DNA of 64,000 nt from Phormidesmis sp963710175 (GCA_963710175.1 CAVPZC010000001.1:1798001-1862000), one strand, 5' to 3'; counted from the first letter of the stretch, positions 23,946 through 33,601 are shown. Numbers and translations are program-made. Notes: a model not told the origin generated them from the letters alone.

Positions 23946-25154
23946 CTACTTTTCTGGCAGCTTGTATTGGCCTACGATCCGCTTGGCAAATTCAGGCACA
24001 TGCGCCTCTAGCTTTTCAGGATGGTGGCGCCGGGTGTACAGGTAGTTACGGGTAAAGTGCGAATCAATGGAGAAGCGAGCGTATTCCAGCCCCTTTGGGC
24101 CGATCTTTTCGATGACGACGCCCATTAGCTTTGCAGCCCACATAGGTAAAGTGACGCCCTTATCGTAGGCAGGAATGCTGTTTTGCACGGCCTGGGTGCG
24201 ATCGCCCTCACTCATCACCGCCTGCGTCTCGATTATCCCATCCAACAGCTCAAACATCTCTTGCCCAGTGTCATTGCGCACCACAATCCACTGCCAGCCA
24301 AAGGGCGCACCCATATAGCCCACTACAATATCTGCCAGCGAATTGGTGTAGTCAAAGCAGCTCATGCAAGAGGGCGCAAATACGTCCTTCAGCTTGTTTG
24401 TTTTCAGACCGAAAAACGGCACTTTCTCTTCCGAACCGTCCTCATGCTTAAAGTGCACCCGAAAATCCTGCATGAATTCGTAGGCCACTACAGTGGCGGG
24501 TGAGCGGCTTGTCGTCTCTAGAAACGTCTGCAAGCCCGCACGGGTCACATTATCCACACAGGGCATTCCCAGCACATACAGCTTTTCTATGGCCAGCTTA
24601 TCTTGCACCGCCCGCAGCGCCTGCACCTGGCAGCCTACGCCAATTACTAGCAGCCGCTTCATACCAGATTGTTCAATCTGGTCTAACACCGATAGGTTCG
24701 GCGAGAGCGTAGGCTTATTCACCCGCGCCGCCAAAATATCTTCTGGCGTACGCGCAATCACCGGCATCGGCTGAAAGCGGTCATCTTCGGTATGCTGCAC
24801 ACACACGACGCCCTCAACCAAACCCCGGTTCAACATTTCAATCGCCAGCGCGCTGACGATTCCCGTCCACTGCGCCCCATCGATTGGGGTCAGCTTACGC
24901 GCAGCCACCATCTGCTGCTGCACGCCAAAATACAGCTCATCCCCATTGTCCAAATTGCGACTGCGCCCGTGATTAGCTGCCTCTAGATCGCTCACCTGCT
25001 GATTCAAAAAGGCGCAGGCATCTTTGACGTAGTGAATATAAGTGGTGTCGCATAAACCGCACTCACTGCACAGCTCCTTGGCAGGCTTGGCCGCACCGGG
25101 CTTGAGGGGTCTTGCCTTAGTATGGGCTTTGTCATGGGGCTGGGCTAGAGTCAT
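23946..25154 (-). CDS. bciB: Ferredoxin-dependent 8-vinyl reductase (BciB type)
   Basis: 402 residues of the coenzyme F420 hydrogenase beta-subunit-like family. Cyanobacterial members reduce the 8-vinyl group of divinyl (proto)chlorophyllide in chlorophyll synthesis; a plant relative is 7-hydroxymethyl chlorophyll a reductase. Cys clusters for two Fe-S centres are visible: LCSECGLCDTTYIHYVKDAC near residue 33, GVGCQ and GMPCVDN in the middle, and PSCMSCFDYTNSLADIVVG near 260. The 8-vinyl reductase reading is favoured because this is an oxygenic phototroph and the length fits. Monocistronic. Confidence 0.85.
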   Translation of the reverse strand: MTLAQPHDKAHTKARPLKPGAAKPAKELCSECGLCDTTYIHYVKDACAFLNQQVSDLEAANHGRSRNLDNGDELYFGVQQQMVAARKLTPIDGAQWTGIVSALAIEMLNRGLVEGVVCVQHTEDDRFQPMPVIARTPEDILAARVNKPTLSPNLSVLDQIEQSGMKRLLVIGVGCQVQALRAVQDKLAIEKLYVLGMPCVDNVTRAGLQTFLETTSRSPATVVAYEFMQDFRVHFKHEDGSEEKVPFFGLKTNKLKDVFAPSCMSCFDYTNSLADIVVGYMGAPFGWQWIVVRNDTGQEMFELLDGIIETQAVMSEGDRTQAVQNSIPAYDKGVTLPMWAAKLMGVVIEKIGPKGLEYARFSIDSHFTRNYLYTRRHHPEKLEAHVPEFAKRIVGQYKLPEK

Positions 25155-25275
25155 GAATTTAAGGCGATTCCTAAAGCAATGTAACCAGGATTTAACTTAT
25201 GATCCAAGGTAGCGCACCGCCCGATCAGATTTATCGTCAGACGGGCCTTTTGTAATCTTTTGAACCACTTCACCC

Positions 25276-26103
25276 ATGCCCGAAGGCCCCGAAATCCGCA
25301 TCGCCGCCGACAAAATTGCAAAGGCCATTTGTCCCTATCCTACTGCGGAGGTCTTCTTTGCCTTTGAACATCTCAAGCCCTTTGAGGCTGATTTGACCGG
25401 TTGCAGAGTCACTAAAGTAGAAACGCGCGGCAAGGCCATGCTCACCCATTTTGACAATGGTCTGAGTGTGTACAGCCATAATCAGCTATACGGCAAATGG
25501 ATGGTGCGCAAGGCTCACGATCTGCCCGAAACCAAACGACAGCTCCGCTTTGCCATTCACAATGCCAGAAAGTCCGCCCTCCTCTACAGCGCATCAGATA
25601 TTCAAATTCTCAGCAGTCCCACCGAGATCGCAACTCATCCGTTTTTGAGCAAGCTAGGGCCCGATGTGCTGAGCCCATCGCTCAAACCTGAGCGCCTGCA
25701 AGCCGATCTAAAGTCTAAAAAGCACTCCCGTCGGCGCTTAGCAACGCTCTATCTCGACCAGCATTTTCTGGCAGGTATTGGCAACTACCTGCGTAGCGAA
25801 ATCTTGTTTGTCGCCAAACTCCACCCGTGCTTGCGCCCTACAGACTGCACTGATGAGCAGCTGTTCGCCCTTGCAGAAGCCTCTATCGCCGTCGCCTATC
25901 AGTCTTATAGATACAAAGGCATCACCAATGATTTGGATACAGCCAACCAGCTCAAAGCAGCCGGTTATTCCTACGGTGAATACCGCTACTGGGTGTTTGG
26001 CCGTACTGACAAGCCCTGCTACGTATGCGCCACTCCCATCGTCAAAGAGAGTGCCAGCAACCGAAGAATCTACTACTGTCCGCAGTGTCAGCCCTCTCAA
26101 TGA
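25276..26103 (+). CDS. nei: Endonuclease VIII (Fpg/Nei DNA glycosylase)
   Basis: Removes oxidised pyrimidines and nicks at the abasic site in base excision repair. Initiator Met is followed by PEGPEIRIAADKI: Pro2 is the Schiff-base nucleophile and Glu3 the catalytic acid. EIRIAA plus VETRGKAMLTHF and YSHNQLYGKW match Nei rather than MutM/Fpg. The helix-two-turns-helix region LAGIGNYLRSEIL and a C-terminal zinc finger (CYVCATPIV ... YYCPQC) are intact. 275 residues is the usual length. Divergent from bciB with about 120 bp between. Confidence 0.93.
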   Translation: MPEGPEIRIAADKIAKAICPYPTAEVFFAFEHLKPFEADLTGCRVTKVETRGKAMLTHFDNGLSVYSHNQLYGKWMVRKAHDLPETKRQLRFAIHNARKSALLYSASDIQILSSPTEIATHPFLSKLGPDVLSPSLKPERLQADLKSKKHSRRRLATLYLDQHFLAGIGNYLRSEILFVAKLHPCLRPTDCTDEQLFALAEASIAVAYQSYRYKGITNDLDTANQLKAAGYSYGEYRYWVFGRTDKPCYVCATPIVKESASNRRIYYCPQCQPSQ

Positions 26104-26242
26104 CAGACAATCTGAGCGCTATTCGTTCTATTACTTTTTGCAACAAAAATGATTTTTGGGGAGGCATAAGACCTGCAAAATTGGATCTGTGACAGCGTAG
26201 TTTTTATCATGATAGGTAGGAGAGTGCCCTGGAGCTAAACCG

Positions 26243-28369
26243 ATGCGCATACTGCTAGTCGATGATGACGCAGCCCTGATGGAATCTTTGGCAGAGCGTT
26301 TGATCCAGCAGCGCTATGCGGTGGATATCGCGGTGGACGGCAGCAGCGCACAGTCCTACGTCGATTTGTTTAACTACGATCTGGTTGTGCTGGATTTAAT
26401 GCTGCCTGATGGCGACGGTATTCAGTTTTGTCAGCAGTTTCGGCAGGGCGGCTATACCAACCCATTGATGATGCTCACCGCCAAAGAGCGGACTGCCGAA
26501 AAGGTCAGAGCCCTTGATGCGGGGGCGGATGACTATGTCGTCAAACCCTTTGATTTTGATGAGCTGTGCGCTCGCATCAGGGCGTTGCTGCGCCGTGATG
26601 CTCAGGGACTGCCGCCGGTTTTGCAGTGGGGGCCGCTGACCCTAGATCCGAGTACCTGCGAGACGAGTTTTCAGGAGCAGCCAATTCGCCTGACGCCCAA
26701 AGAATTTTCGATGATGGAGCTATTCTTACGCCATCCTCATCGGGTTTACAGCTTAGGGGCCATTATTGACGATCTTTGGTCATTTGAAGACTCACCGGGA
26801 GAGGATGCGGTTCGTACTCATATCAAGGGGCTCAGACGTAAGCTACAGGCTGCTGGAGCGCCCAAAGATTTGATCAAAACTGTGTACGGGCTAGGATACA
26901 GACTCAATCAGGAGGTTGCTTGGACTGGGCAGGACGACTCAGTGCTCGCGGCCCAAGGGAAAGGCGATGCCAGTGCACAGCTCATTTCACAGGCAATAGC
27001 CCAGTCTTGCAAGCGCTACCTCGGCAGTGCCAGTCAGAAGATTGCTGTGCTCGAAGCGGCAGCGAGATCGCTGAGCAGCGGTACGCTAGATCCAGAATTA
27101 CACTACGCCAGCCAGATCAATGCCCATCAGTTAGCGGGCTCCTTGGGCTGTTTTGGCTTGGCCGAAGGGTCGCAAATTGCTCGCCAAATAGAAACACAGC
27201 TGCGGGCCATCGCTCTGCCTTCTACGCAGCCCGAACCGGCGATCGCCTCAGATCAGCCTTCAAAGTGGGCGGTGCCGCTGCCAGAGAGCATTGCCCATCT
27301 GGTGAAAGCACTACGTGAGAGCGTTGATCAGGCCGCTGCCCAAGCCGCTGATACTCATGCAGTCTCGGCCTTGCGCTCGGCGGGAATGTCTCTGCTGCTG
27401 ATTGTCAGCGATGACGAAAATCTGACTGGGCAATTGGTACAAGCCGCTGCTGTAGCCCAGTTGCAAACTCAGGTAGTCGCTACCCTTGAGCAAGCAGAAC
27501 ATCTATTAGGCCCAGTCAACCGACCCTCACAGGTGGCCGAAGCCAGCTACTGGTCGGATTCAATTTTGTATACACCGGTTAGCAGTCTGGCCATGTGCGC
27601 TGCCGCCGCTGTCAGCGATCAGACGAGCGTGAGCAATAGGCGATCGCCCGATCTGCTCCTACTCGATATCCCCACGGATGCCACACCTTTCTCAGCGCTG
27701 CTCCAGCAGGCCAGACAAGATGCCATACCTGTTGTGGTGTTAGAACGCGGACTGACTCTGGCTACCCGGCTCAAACTGCTCGAACAGGGTGTAGCGCTGG
27801 TGAGCGACCGAAGCGCCCCGCCGCCGCAGATCATGGAGTCTGCCGCCAGTCTGCTGAAGGCCAACCGCCCAATTCGGATTGCGATCGCCGATGGCGATCC
27901 TCAGATACTGGCCCTGCTGAAAATTAGCCTGGAGCTTTGGGGCTTTCAGGTTCAAACCTTTGAGAATGCCCTAGATCTGTGGCAGTGGCTAACCTCAGAT
28001 GAGTCTCCAGATGATTGCCCAGACGCCCCCCCAGGTGCCCCACAGACTACAGCGCCTGCCGAGCCCAAGGTGGATATTCTCCTTTTAGACATAAAAATGC
28101 CGAAGATAGATGGCCTTGGAGTCTGCCGGGTACTCAGAGCCGATACTCGCTTTCGGTCGCTGCCTATCGTATTTACAGCGGCTCACCAGGAAGACGGCTT
28201 GCGTATACAGGCCTTTCAAGCGGGTGCTAACGATTTTATTGATAAAGCCGTAGCCCCCACCGAGCTAGTCACCCGACTGCATAATCAGCTATCTTCTGAC
28301 TGCCGGCCTGTGCCAGTTGAGCTGGCAACGTGCCAGCTCACTGCTCGTAATTTGGCTCAGCTAAACTAG
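26243..28369 (+). CDS. Multi-domain response regulator REC-wHTH-Hpt-REC-REC
   Basis: 708 residues. Residues 1-~115 are a receiver (VDDD, phospho-acceptor Asp in VVLDLMLPDGDG, Lys in DYVVKPF). ~127-225 is an OmpR/PhoB winged helix (LTPKEFSMMELFLRHPHRV, TVYGLGYRLN). ~255-345 is an Hpt-like domain with HQLAGSLGCFGLAEG. A weak second receiver (LLLLDIPTDATP) is followed by a good third (IADGDPQ, LLLDIKMPKIDG, FTAA, DFIDKA). It is probably a phosphorelay hub with DNA-binding output. No histidine kinase gene is adjacent, so the partner is unknown. Confidence 0.9.
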   Translation: MRILLVDDDAALMESLAERLIQQRYAVDIAVDGSSAQSYVDLFNYDLVVLDLMLPDGDGIQFCQQFRQGGYTNPLMMLTAKERTAEKVRALDAGADDYVVKPFDFDELCARIRALLRRDAQGLPPVLQWGPLTLDPSTCETSFQEQPIRLTPKEFSMMELFLRHPHRVYSLGAIIDDLWSFEDSPGEDAVRTHIKGLRRKLQAAGAPKDLIKTVYGLGYRLNQEVAWTGQDDSVLAAQGKGDASAQLISQAIAQSCKRYLGSASQKIAVLEAAARSLSSGTLDPELHYASQINAHQLAGSLGCFGLAEGSQIARQIETQLRAIALPSTQPEPAIASDQPSKWAVPLPESIAHLVKALRESVDQAAAQAADTHAVSALRSAGMSLLLIVSDDENLTGQLVQAAAVAQLQTQVVATLEQAEHLLGPVNRPSQVAEASYWSDSILYTPVSSLAMCAAAAVSDQTSVSNRRSPDLLLLDIPTDATPFSALLQQARQDAIPVVVLERGLTLATRLKLLEQGVALVSDRSAPPPQIMESAASLLKANRPIRIAIADGDPQILALLKISLELWGFQVQTFENALDLWQWLTSDESPDDCPDAPPGAPQTTAPAEPKVDILLLDIKMPKIDGLGVCRVLRADTRFRSLPIVFTAAHQEDGLRIQAFQAGANDFIDKAVAPTELVTRLHNQLSSDCRPVPVELATCQLTARNLAQLN

Positions 28370-28384
28370 CGGCTTGGCTAAACC

Positions 28385-28592
28385 AACCTGAGTTCGGGAT
28401 AAGCAACTCATGCTTATTGCTCGAAGTAAGTCCCTTCTAGAAGGGTGGCCCGCAGGGTCGGGATGGGTCGGCAACGTGCGCTACACACCGAAACCCACTC
28501 CTGCGCCCCTCTAGAGGATCTACTTGAGGCTATGTGTTAAAAAGCACCGACAGTCGGACATCACAGGCAATCACTTATCCCGAACTGACGTT
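28385..28592. mobile_element. MITE family 1, copy 4 (208 bp)
   Basis: Ends AACCTGAGTTCGGGATAAG and complement of AACGTCAGTTCGGGATAAG, same orientation as copy 1 and very similar throughout. Flanks AAACC (28380-28384) and GAACC (28593-28597) match in four of five bases, as expected for an old target duplication. It starts just 16 bp after the response-regulator stop codon. Confidence 0.82.
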
Positions 28593-28608
28593 GAACCAAT
28601 AGAAGCAG

Positions 28609-28998
28609 CTAAACCAGGCTAGGCGGACAATAGCCCAGACCCCGCACAAAATTTGCCCGAAAATCTTCTATATCAGCGGGCTGCAAAGCCCCGTGGGAGA
28701 CGACCACGACATGATATCGGTTCATCACCTCGGTAATCGACATATCCCTATCCAGCCCTCTGAGTGCCATAGCAATCGGGGGCGTTAGGGCATGTGAGCA
28801 GCCGTTTTCACTCAGAAAAGCTCTAAAATCAAGGTCTTGAGCGGGTAAGAGAGACTCTTTCAGCTTGGTCCGAACCACCCACCGATCAACTAGATAGATC
28901 ACCGTCACCGAGTCAATGTTGATCGCTACCTGCTTAGATAGGTAGGTCAAGAGGCGCACAACTAGGCTTGTGTTGGCAAAACAATAGAGGTATTGCAT
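28609..28998 (-). CDS. Hypothetical protein
   Basis: 129 residues, not recognised. Composition looks coding: an N-terminal hydrophobic/helical part (LVVRLLTYLSKQVAINIDSVTVIYLVDRW) and a C-terminal part with DFRAFLSENGCSHAL and DIEDFRANFVRGLGYCPPSLV. No signal peptide, catalytic motif or clear domain. The stop lies only about 16 bp from MITE copy 4. Moderately sure it is a gene because the frame is long, uses normal codons and is not overlapped by anything better. Confidence 0.5.
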   Translation of the reverse strand: MQYLYCFANTSLVVRLLTYLSKQVAINIDSVTVIYLVDRWVVRTKLKESLLPAQDLDFRAFLSENGCSHALTPPIAMALRGLDRDMSITEVMNRYHVVVVSHGALQPADIEDFRANFVRGLGYCPPSLV

Positions 28999-29271
28999 AA
29001 TCCGAGAATCTACTACATTTCCTCAGCGTACCCTTCAAATATGAGTAACCTGTGAAGATAGGCGCAATTTTGCCATTGACATAGATCTATGCAGTTCTGA
29101 GCGCTATAGTTCCTGTTCTTCATAGCTTCCTCATATTGTTGTTTTACTATTTTTTTATCGGGCTAGCTCATATAGCCAACGCATTCTCAAGCTATTTAGC
29201 AAAGACTCTCAGTCGCTGAGGATGGAAATTGCTTTAGTTAGGGCTAGAGAAATTGTCTAAGAGGTCAGGCT

Positions 29272-29808
29272 ATGTTCACTAAAACATTAGTTGCACTCGA
29301 TCTGTTGGATTCTAATCAGGCTGTGTTTGAGACCGCGCTGGATCTGGCGATCGCCACCCGGTCAAAGCTGATGCTCCTACACGCCTTGGTAAGCGATCGC
29401 GATGGCGGCCCAATGCTACCCGTATCGGCCACCTGGGACTACTACGCGCTGGTGAATGATCGCACCTGGAAACTCTACCAAGCCCAGTGGAAAGACTATG
29501 AGCAGCGTGGGCTTGATACCTTGCGTCAATATGCCCAGAGAGCCAGTGACGCAGGGATCGCTGCCGAATTTACGCAGACTATCGACAGCCCAGGTCGCGC
29601 TATTTGCAGCCTGGCTAGCACCTGGGAGGCAGATGTCATTGTCGTTGGCAGTCACAGGCGAACCGGACTGAGCGAACTACTCCTAGGCAGCGTGAGCAAC
29701 TACGTCATGCACCGTGCGCCCTGTTCTGTGCTGGTAGCTCATTTACACCAAAATACCTCTCAAACAGCCGCTGCCGAAGCTGGCCTGAACGCAGTATCCA
29801 CCCTATAA
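29272..29808 (+). CDS. Universal stress protein (UspA family)
   Basis: 178 residues of a single Usp domain. The N-terminus KTLVALDLLDSNQAVFETALDLA contains the first strand. The C-terminal ATP-binding motif is complete: VIVVGSHRRTGLSELLLGSVSNYVMHRAPCSVLVAH, i.e. G-2x-G-9x-G-(S/T) type, so it is probably an ATP-binding Usp. Cytosolic; role in stress survival inferred from the family. GAGG lies upstream of the ATG. The next small zinc-ribbon gene starts 16 nt after the stop and may be co-transcribed. A CATAGATCTATG palindrome at 29080-29091 lies in the upstream region. Confidence 0.9.
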   Translation: MFTKTLVALDLLDSNQAVFETALDLAIATRSKLMLLHALVSDRDGGPMLPVSATWDYYALVNDRTWKLYQAQWKDYEQRGLDTLRQYAQRASDAGIAAEFTQTIDSPGRAICSLASTWEADVIVVGSHRRTGLSELLLGSVSNYVMHRAPCSVLVAHLHQNTSQTAAAEAGLNAVSTL

Positions 29809-29824
29809 AAATTTTAGATATCTC

Positions 29825-30016
29825 ATGAACTACTGCCTTTGTTGCGATCGCACCCTCCTAAAGCATATTCACCACGGTCAGACTTACTGGTACTGCCCCC
29901 ACTGCCGTCAGGCCATGCCTGGTGTCGATAATCGGTACAGCCTTGGTGTACTTCAGCGGCCTATCCTGAGTCACTCAGCCGCTAGTGCTAGCCCCTTTGG
30001 AATTGGGCTTGAGTAA
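29825..30016 (+). CDS. Small zinc-ribbon protein, conserved in cyanobacteria
   Basis: 63 residues. Two Cys pairs (CLCC near the N-terminus, CPHC about 20 residues on) form a probable zinc ribbon with TLLKHIHHGQTYWYCPHCRQAMP between and after. The C-terminal half is Ser/Pro-rich. It resembles short cyanobacterial proteins of unknown function. Lies 16 nt downstream of the UspA gene on the same strand. Confidence 0.65.
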   Translation: MNYCLCCDRTLLKHIHHGQTYWYCPHCRQAMPGVDNRYSLGVLQRPILSHSAASASPFGIGLE

Positions 30017-30172
30017 GCCAGCTAACCAGCTGGCGGCAGGTCCGCTGATTTGGTCAGTAAAAAAGTTAAATTTAAGAGAGCCAGCATGTACAGTTGGAGA
30101 AGGTGACCACTCCTCTGTAAATACAAAAAAGAGCGGTGCTACGATTGTGGTTAGCATCTCTCCAAAAAAGCA

Positions 30173-30823
30173 ATGCAAACAGCCAAGACGCTAAGACTCT
30201 GCTCTCCCTTCGTAACTTTGGCAGCTATCTTAGCCATCTGTGGCTCCACATTAGCCCCGCCCGCTCCAGCCAAAACGCCTCATTCGTCAGCGACCCGTCT
30301 CAAGACAGAAGCTGAGCGGGGCGAATTGATCGGCCCTGCCATCGACTGTGACGGCGATGGCATCAGCAACGATTCTCGGATTGATTTCGACGGCGACGGT
30401 ATCCCAGATGAGTGCATAGAAGGGAGCGAAGAAGTTCCCGAACCGCCTTTTGAGCAGACCTACGAACCCGCTTCAGAAGAATTTTACAGCTTACTGCCTC
30501 CCGTAGGTTGGAGCGCTCGTTACGAGTGCGGCTCAGACCTTTACGACGTAACGCTGAGCCGCCCCGAAGCAGACCGCTTCGTCTACAGCGCCGAGGGGAT
30601 CACCCTCACTAGCAGCGTCGTCTATGACGACATCGACCCCAACTTAAACCAACCGCTGATTGTTCAAGATCCTATCAGCGGCATTCGCTACAGCTTCAAT
30701 CAAGAGCAAGAGGGCGAATTTTATGAGTATGCTTTGGCCGATTACGACGGCAGCGTAGGTCTATATGTGTATAAAACTGGCGAACAGCTCGTCGCCGCTT
30801 CCTGCGCACCGCTCGCTGAATAG
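30173..30823 (+). CDS. Exported protein with Ca-binding-type Asp repeats
   Basis: 216 residues. Signal segment FVTLAAILAICGSTLAPPAPA, then two DxDxDG-type loops, DCDGDGISND and DFDGDGIPDEC, like thrombospondin type-3 or EF-hand calcium loops. A Glu/Pro linker and an all-beta C-terminal region follow (YECGSDLYDVTLSRPEADRF and YALADYDGSVGLYVYKTG) that I cannot assign. Probably periplasmic or surface-exposed and calcium-binding. Monocistronic and convergent with the AEC transporter gene. Confidence 0.68.
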   Translation: MQTAKTLRLCSPFVTLAAILAICGSTLAPPAPAKTPHSSATRLKTEAERGELIGPAIDCDGDGISNDSRIDFDGDGIPDECIEGSEEVPEPPFEQTYEPASEEFYSLLPPVGWSARYECGSDLYDVTLSRPEADRFVYSAEGITLTSSVVYDDIDPNLNQPLIVQDPISGIRYSFNQEQEGEFYEYALADYDGSVGLYVYKTGEQLVAASCAPLAE

Positions 30824-30890
30824 ACTGACGGCCAGCTGAGACGACCAGTTCAGACAGCCGGACAAAATGGCCAAACTGATAACCTCGCAC

Positions 30891-31781
30891 TTAGCGGCTT
30901 ACTAGCCACAGCACCATAGGCAAACTCACAAAACTCATGACCGTCGAGAGAACGATGGTCCTGGCGACTCGCGCCGTGTCGCCTCCCAGCTCGGTCACCC
31001 AGATCAGCGTATTCACGGCCACTGGCATCGCTGACTGCATCACTAGCACAGACAGGTCGAGCCCAGTTAGTCCCAGCAATTGCCCAATACCGTAAGCGCT
31101 CAGCGGTGAAACCAGCAGCCGCAAACTGGCAGAAAGCAGCTCATATTGGCCAAACGCTAGCTGCGTCCGCGACAGCTGAACGCCTAGCGTGAGCAGCGCC
31201 ACCGGAATGGCCGCATCGCTCAGCAGTTGCAAAGCCCGGTCAACAGCCAGCGGCACTGGCCAAGCTAACCCTTGCAGCGCCAAGCCGAGCAGCGTTGCCC
31301 AAAAAACCGGCAGGGCAAGCGTCACTTTTATCCCAGCGGTGACCCCTTCACCCTTGAGAATAATTGGCCCGGCGACCGCAATCGCAATCGAAGAAGCCAC
31401 CAGATACACAATGGCTCGCTCTAGCCCCGCTTCTCCTAAAGCAAACAAAACAAAGGGCAGGCCGATATTGCCCGAATTGGACATCAGCGTAGTCGCCACC
31501 AAACTTTTGTGCGTATCGGCAGGGAGCTTTAAGCCTTTGCCGATGGCGATCGCTACCAAATAAAGCACCACCGAATTGAGCAAAAATCCGACGACAATGC
31601 CAATGGCGCTCCGCAAAGCCAGGGTATTGCCATACAGCCCGGTTAGTACCAGCGCTGGCAGCAGCACATAGAGGCTAAGCCGGGCCATCGTTTTGAAATC
31701 GAGCGGAAAAGTGCGGCCTATCCAAACACCCGACAGCGCCACCAAAGCAACTGGCAGCACCGCCGATATCAAAACACCCAT
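30891..31781 (-). CDS. AEC family transporter (auxin efflux carrier/permease type)
   Basis: 296 residues with about ten hydrophobic helices in two inverted halves. Family features are the N-terminal LISAVLPVALVALSGVWIGRTF, LMSNSGNIGLPFVLFALGEAGL (the NxGxxGLP crossover motif) in the middle, IPVALLTLGVQLSR, and the closing SAMPVAVNTLIWVTELGGDTARVARTIVLST. AEC members export or import organic acids or related anions; the substrate cannot be read from sequence. Stands alone. Confidence 0.88.
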   Translation of the reverse strand: MGVLISAVLPVALVALSGVWIGRTFPLDFKTMARLSLYVLLPALVLTGLYGNTLALRSAIGIVVGFLLNSVVLYLVAIAIGKGLKLPADTHKSLVATTLMSNSGNIGLPFVLFALGEAGLERAIVYLVASSIAIAVAGPIILKGEGVTAGIKVTLALPVFWATLLGLALQGLAWPVPLAVDRALQLLSDAAIPVALLTLGVQLSRTQLAFGQYELLSASLRLLVSPLSAYGIGQLLGLTGLDLSVLVMQSAMPVAVNTLIWVTELGGDTARVARTIVLSTVMSFVSLPMVLWLVSR

Positions 31782-32027
31782 AAATTCGCCGTTGCCTGGT
31801 GATACTTTCCCCGCCTGTCACCCCAGTCTAGATCGCACGCCAACTAGCAATCTGTGTCCGATAATGTGGAGTACAGCAGCTAGCCAAATGCATTCGGCTA
31901 GCTGCGAGCCGCATCGCTAGGTAAGGCAGTGGTTTCAGCTATTACTTTTGCCGTAAGCTATGTGACCGAAGCTATAGATCAAATGCCGAGCCCTTATGCT
32001 TAATAGATAGAACACTCCCGAAGAACC

Positions 32028-32714
32028 ATGAATTCTAGCCCTGCCTCTCATTCTGGCCAAACCCCAGAGCAGATCGCTCAAGCGCTCAAGTCAGAGAACT
32101 TTGGTGATCGCATCAAGGCCATCAACCAGCTGCGCGAAATCGATCCGGCGGTTGCCTTTGAGCTAATTCAGCCGCTCTGCGACGACAGCAACACGCGAGT
32201 TCGCTATGCCGCCGTCAGCCAAATCTCTACGCTAGGCGAACAGGACAAGCCCACCGCCTTCAAAGTGCTGACGGCTTCTCTTGGCGACCCCGAACCCGAT
32301 GTGCAGGCCGCCGCCGCCGATTCGCTCGGTGCGCTCAAACTTACCGACGCACTAGAAGATCTTCAGGAACTCTATCAGCAGACTCCCGAATGGCTGGTGA
32401 AAATGAGCATTATTGCCTGTTTGGGGGAAATGGGCGATCGCCGCGCCTTTGATCTATTGCAGTCGGCCCTCACTCACGAAAACGCGCTGATTTCGGTGTC
32501 GGCCATTGGTGCCCTCGGAGAGCTCAGAGACGAACGCGCCTTGCCGCTACTGTTACCCTACGCTGACAGCGATGATTGGCAGATCAGACACCGAGTCGCT
32601 CAGGCGCTTGGGCAGTTTGGCCAACAGCCCGAAGCCGCCCAAGCGCTGCAAAAATTAGCTCAAGACGAATCGGCCATCGTCGCCGAGACTGCCCAGAGTC
32701 AAACCACAGCGTAA
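32028..32714 (+). CDS. HEAT-repeat protein, NblB-like
   Basis: 228 residues made of five to six HEAT-like/PBS-lyase repeats: NFGDRIKAINQLREIDP, TRVRYAAVSQISTLG, PDVQAAAADSLGALKL, EWLVKMSIIACLGEMGDRRAF, SVSAIGALGELRDERALPLL and WQIRHRVAQALGQFG. Length and repeat order match the cyanobacterial NblB type, which assists phycobilisome degradation or chlorophyll/bilin handling. CpcE/CpcF-type bilin lyases share the fold, but those usually come in pairs, and no partner is here. No neighbouring phycobilisome genes. Confidence 0.78.
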   Translation: MNSSPASHSGQTPEQIAQALKSENFGDRIKAINQLREIDPAVAFELIQPLCDDSNTRVRYAAVSQISTLGEQDKPTAFKVLTASLGDPEPDVQAAAADSLGALKLTDALEDLQELYQQTPEWLVKMSIIACLGEMGDRRAFDLLQSALTHENALISVSAIGALGELRDERALPLLLPYADSDDWQIRHRVAQALGQFGQQPEAAQALQKLAQDESAIVAETAQSQTTA

Positions 32715-33601
32715 TGAATTCGCAGAAAATACGCCGCTTAAAAGTGCAGTCATTTTGGGCGGTGCAATAATTCTTTACAGAGTTTTTACAGCCTTTTCGC
32801 CTCGCAAATCTGCTGCGGTTGCCCTAAAACAGATTTGCCGTTATTGAGCACCTGCAACAGTAAAACTACGCAACTCTTCTAACTTTGTCCGGGGATTATT
32901 TAGATACTTACCGCAGTGATCGCATCAATGGCCTCACATAAAAAGAACAAACTACTGCTGAAAGTACATTTTTACCTAAACCGAAAATCGTGCTTTTCTC
33001 TATAAGAACAACCGCCATCATTGACCTAATAAGCAAGCTGTTTGTACCGAATCAAGACTTTCTTTCAACAGCCCAGATGCCCAGCTCAGACGCCCTCTAC
33101 ACAGGCTAGAACCGATCAGAAGAGCGTCAATTTGCACTTACCGGGCGCACCTCGTCGGCATGTTTAAACCCGTAAATTCCGCATAGGTCCTACCCTCAGA
33201 TAGCCTCCCCCGCTTGGCGATCGCCGTTTAGTCAGTTCACCTCTCAGTAAATTTTCCTAGGTGCTCAACTCAACTATCGCTGTTCATCCAGCTGAGAAAA
33301 TGCCTGGCTTGACAGTAATCTTACGGAAACCACTGAGAATCAATATTCTTACGCTCGACGATCTACCGATATGTTCTGATAGACTAAGAACATATCAATA
33401 TGGATTCATTCAGATTGGATTATTTTCAAATAAGTCATTTCAAGCAGAGTCTACCAAATTAACTGGCCCAATTAATTGGCAGGGTAATTTAAAATAAACT
33501 AAGCCTTGTATTTTTCAATACGGTTTTTATCCGTTTTTTCTAGTATCAAATGCTCTACTAGCTAACACCTAACGCGAGGGATTGTTTAGCTATGTCTGAT
33601 T
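32715..33601. other. Long non-coding region with several dyads
   Basis: About 890 bp. The only open frame of any size (33261-33497) lacks family resemblance. One HIP1-type site lies near 33220. Two strong palindromic sites (33368-33396 and 33468-33479) lie before the RsbW-like gene. It probably contains that gene's promoter and perhaps a small RNA; nothing is recognisable. Confidence 0.5.
33368..33396. promoter_or_regulatory. Perfect 10-bp inverted repeat upstream of the RsbW-like gene
   Basis: GATATGTTCT (33368-33377) and AGAACATATC (33387-33396), 9-nt spacer, about 200 bp before the coding region. A second, 12-bp palindrome CCAATTAATTGG lies at 33468-33479. Both look like operator-type sites; the regulator is unknown. 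Confidence 0.45.

Noticed and set aside
29076..29110. Promoter for uspA with TTGACA and TATAGT
   Set aside because: The spacing is 23 bp, too long for a standard sigma-70 promoter; not annotated.
33261..33497. 78-residue open frame before the RsbW-like gene
   Set aside because: It contains two palindromes and has no family resemblance.
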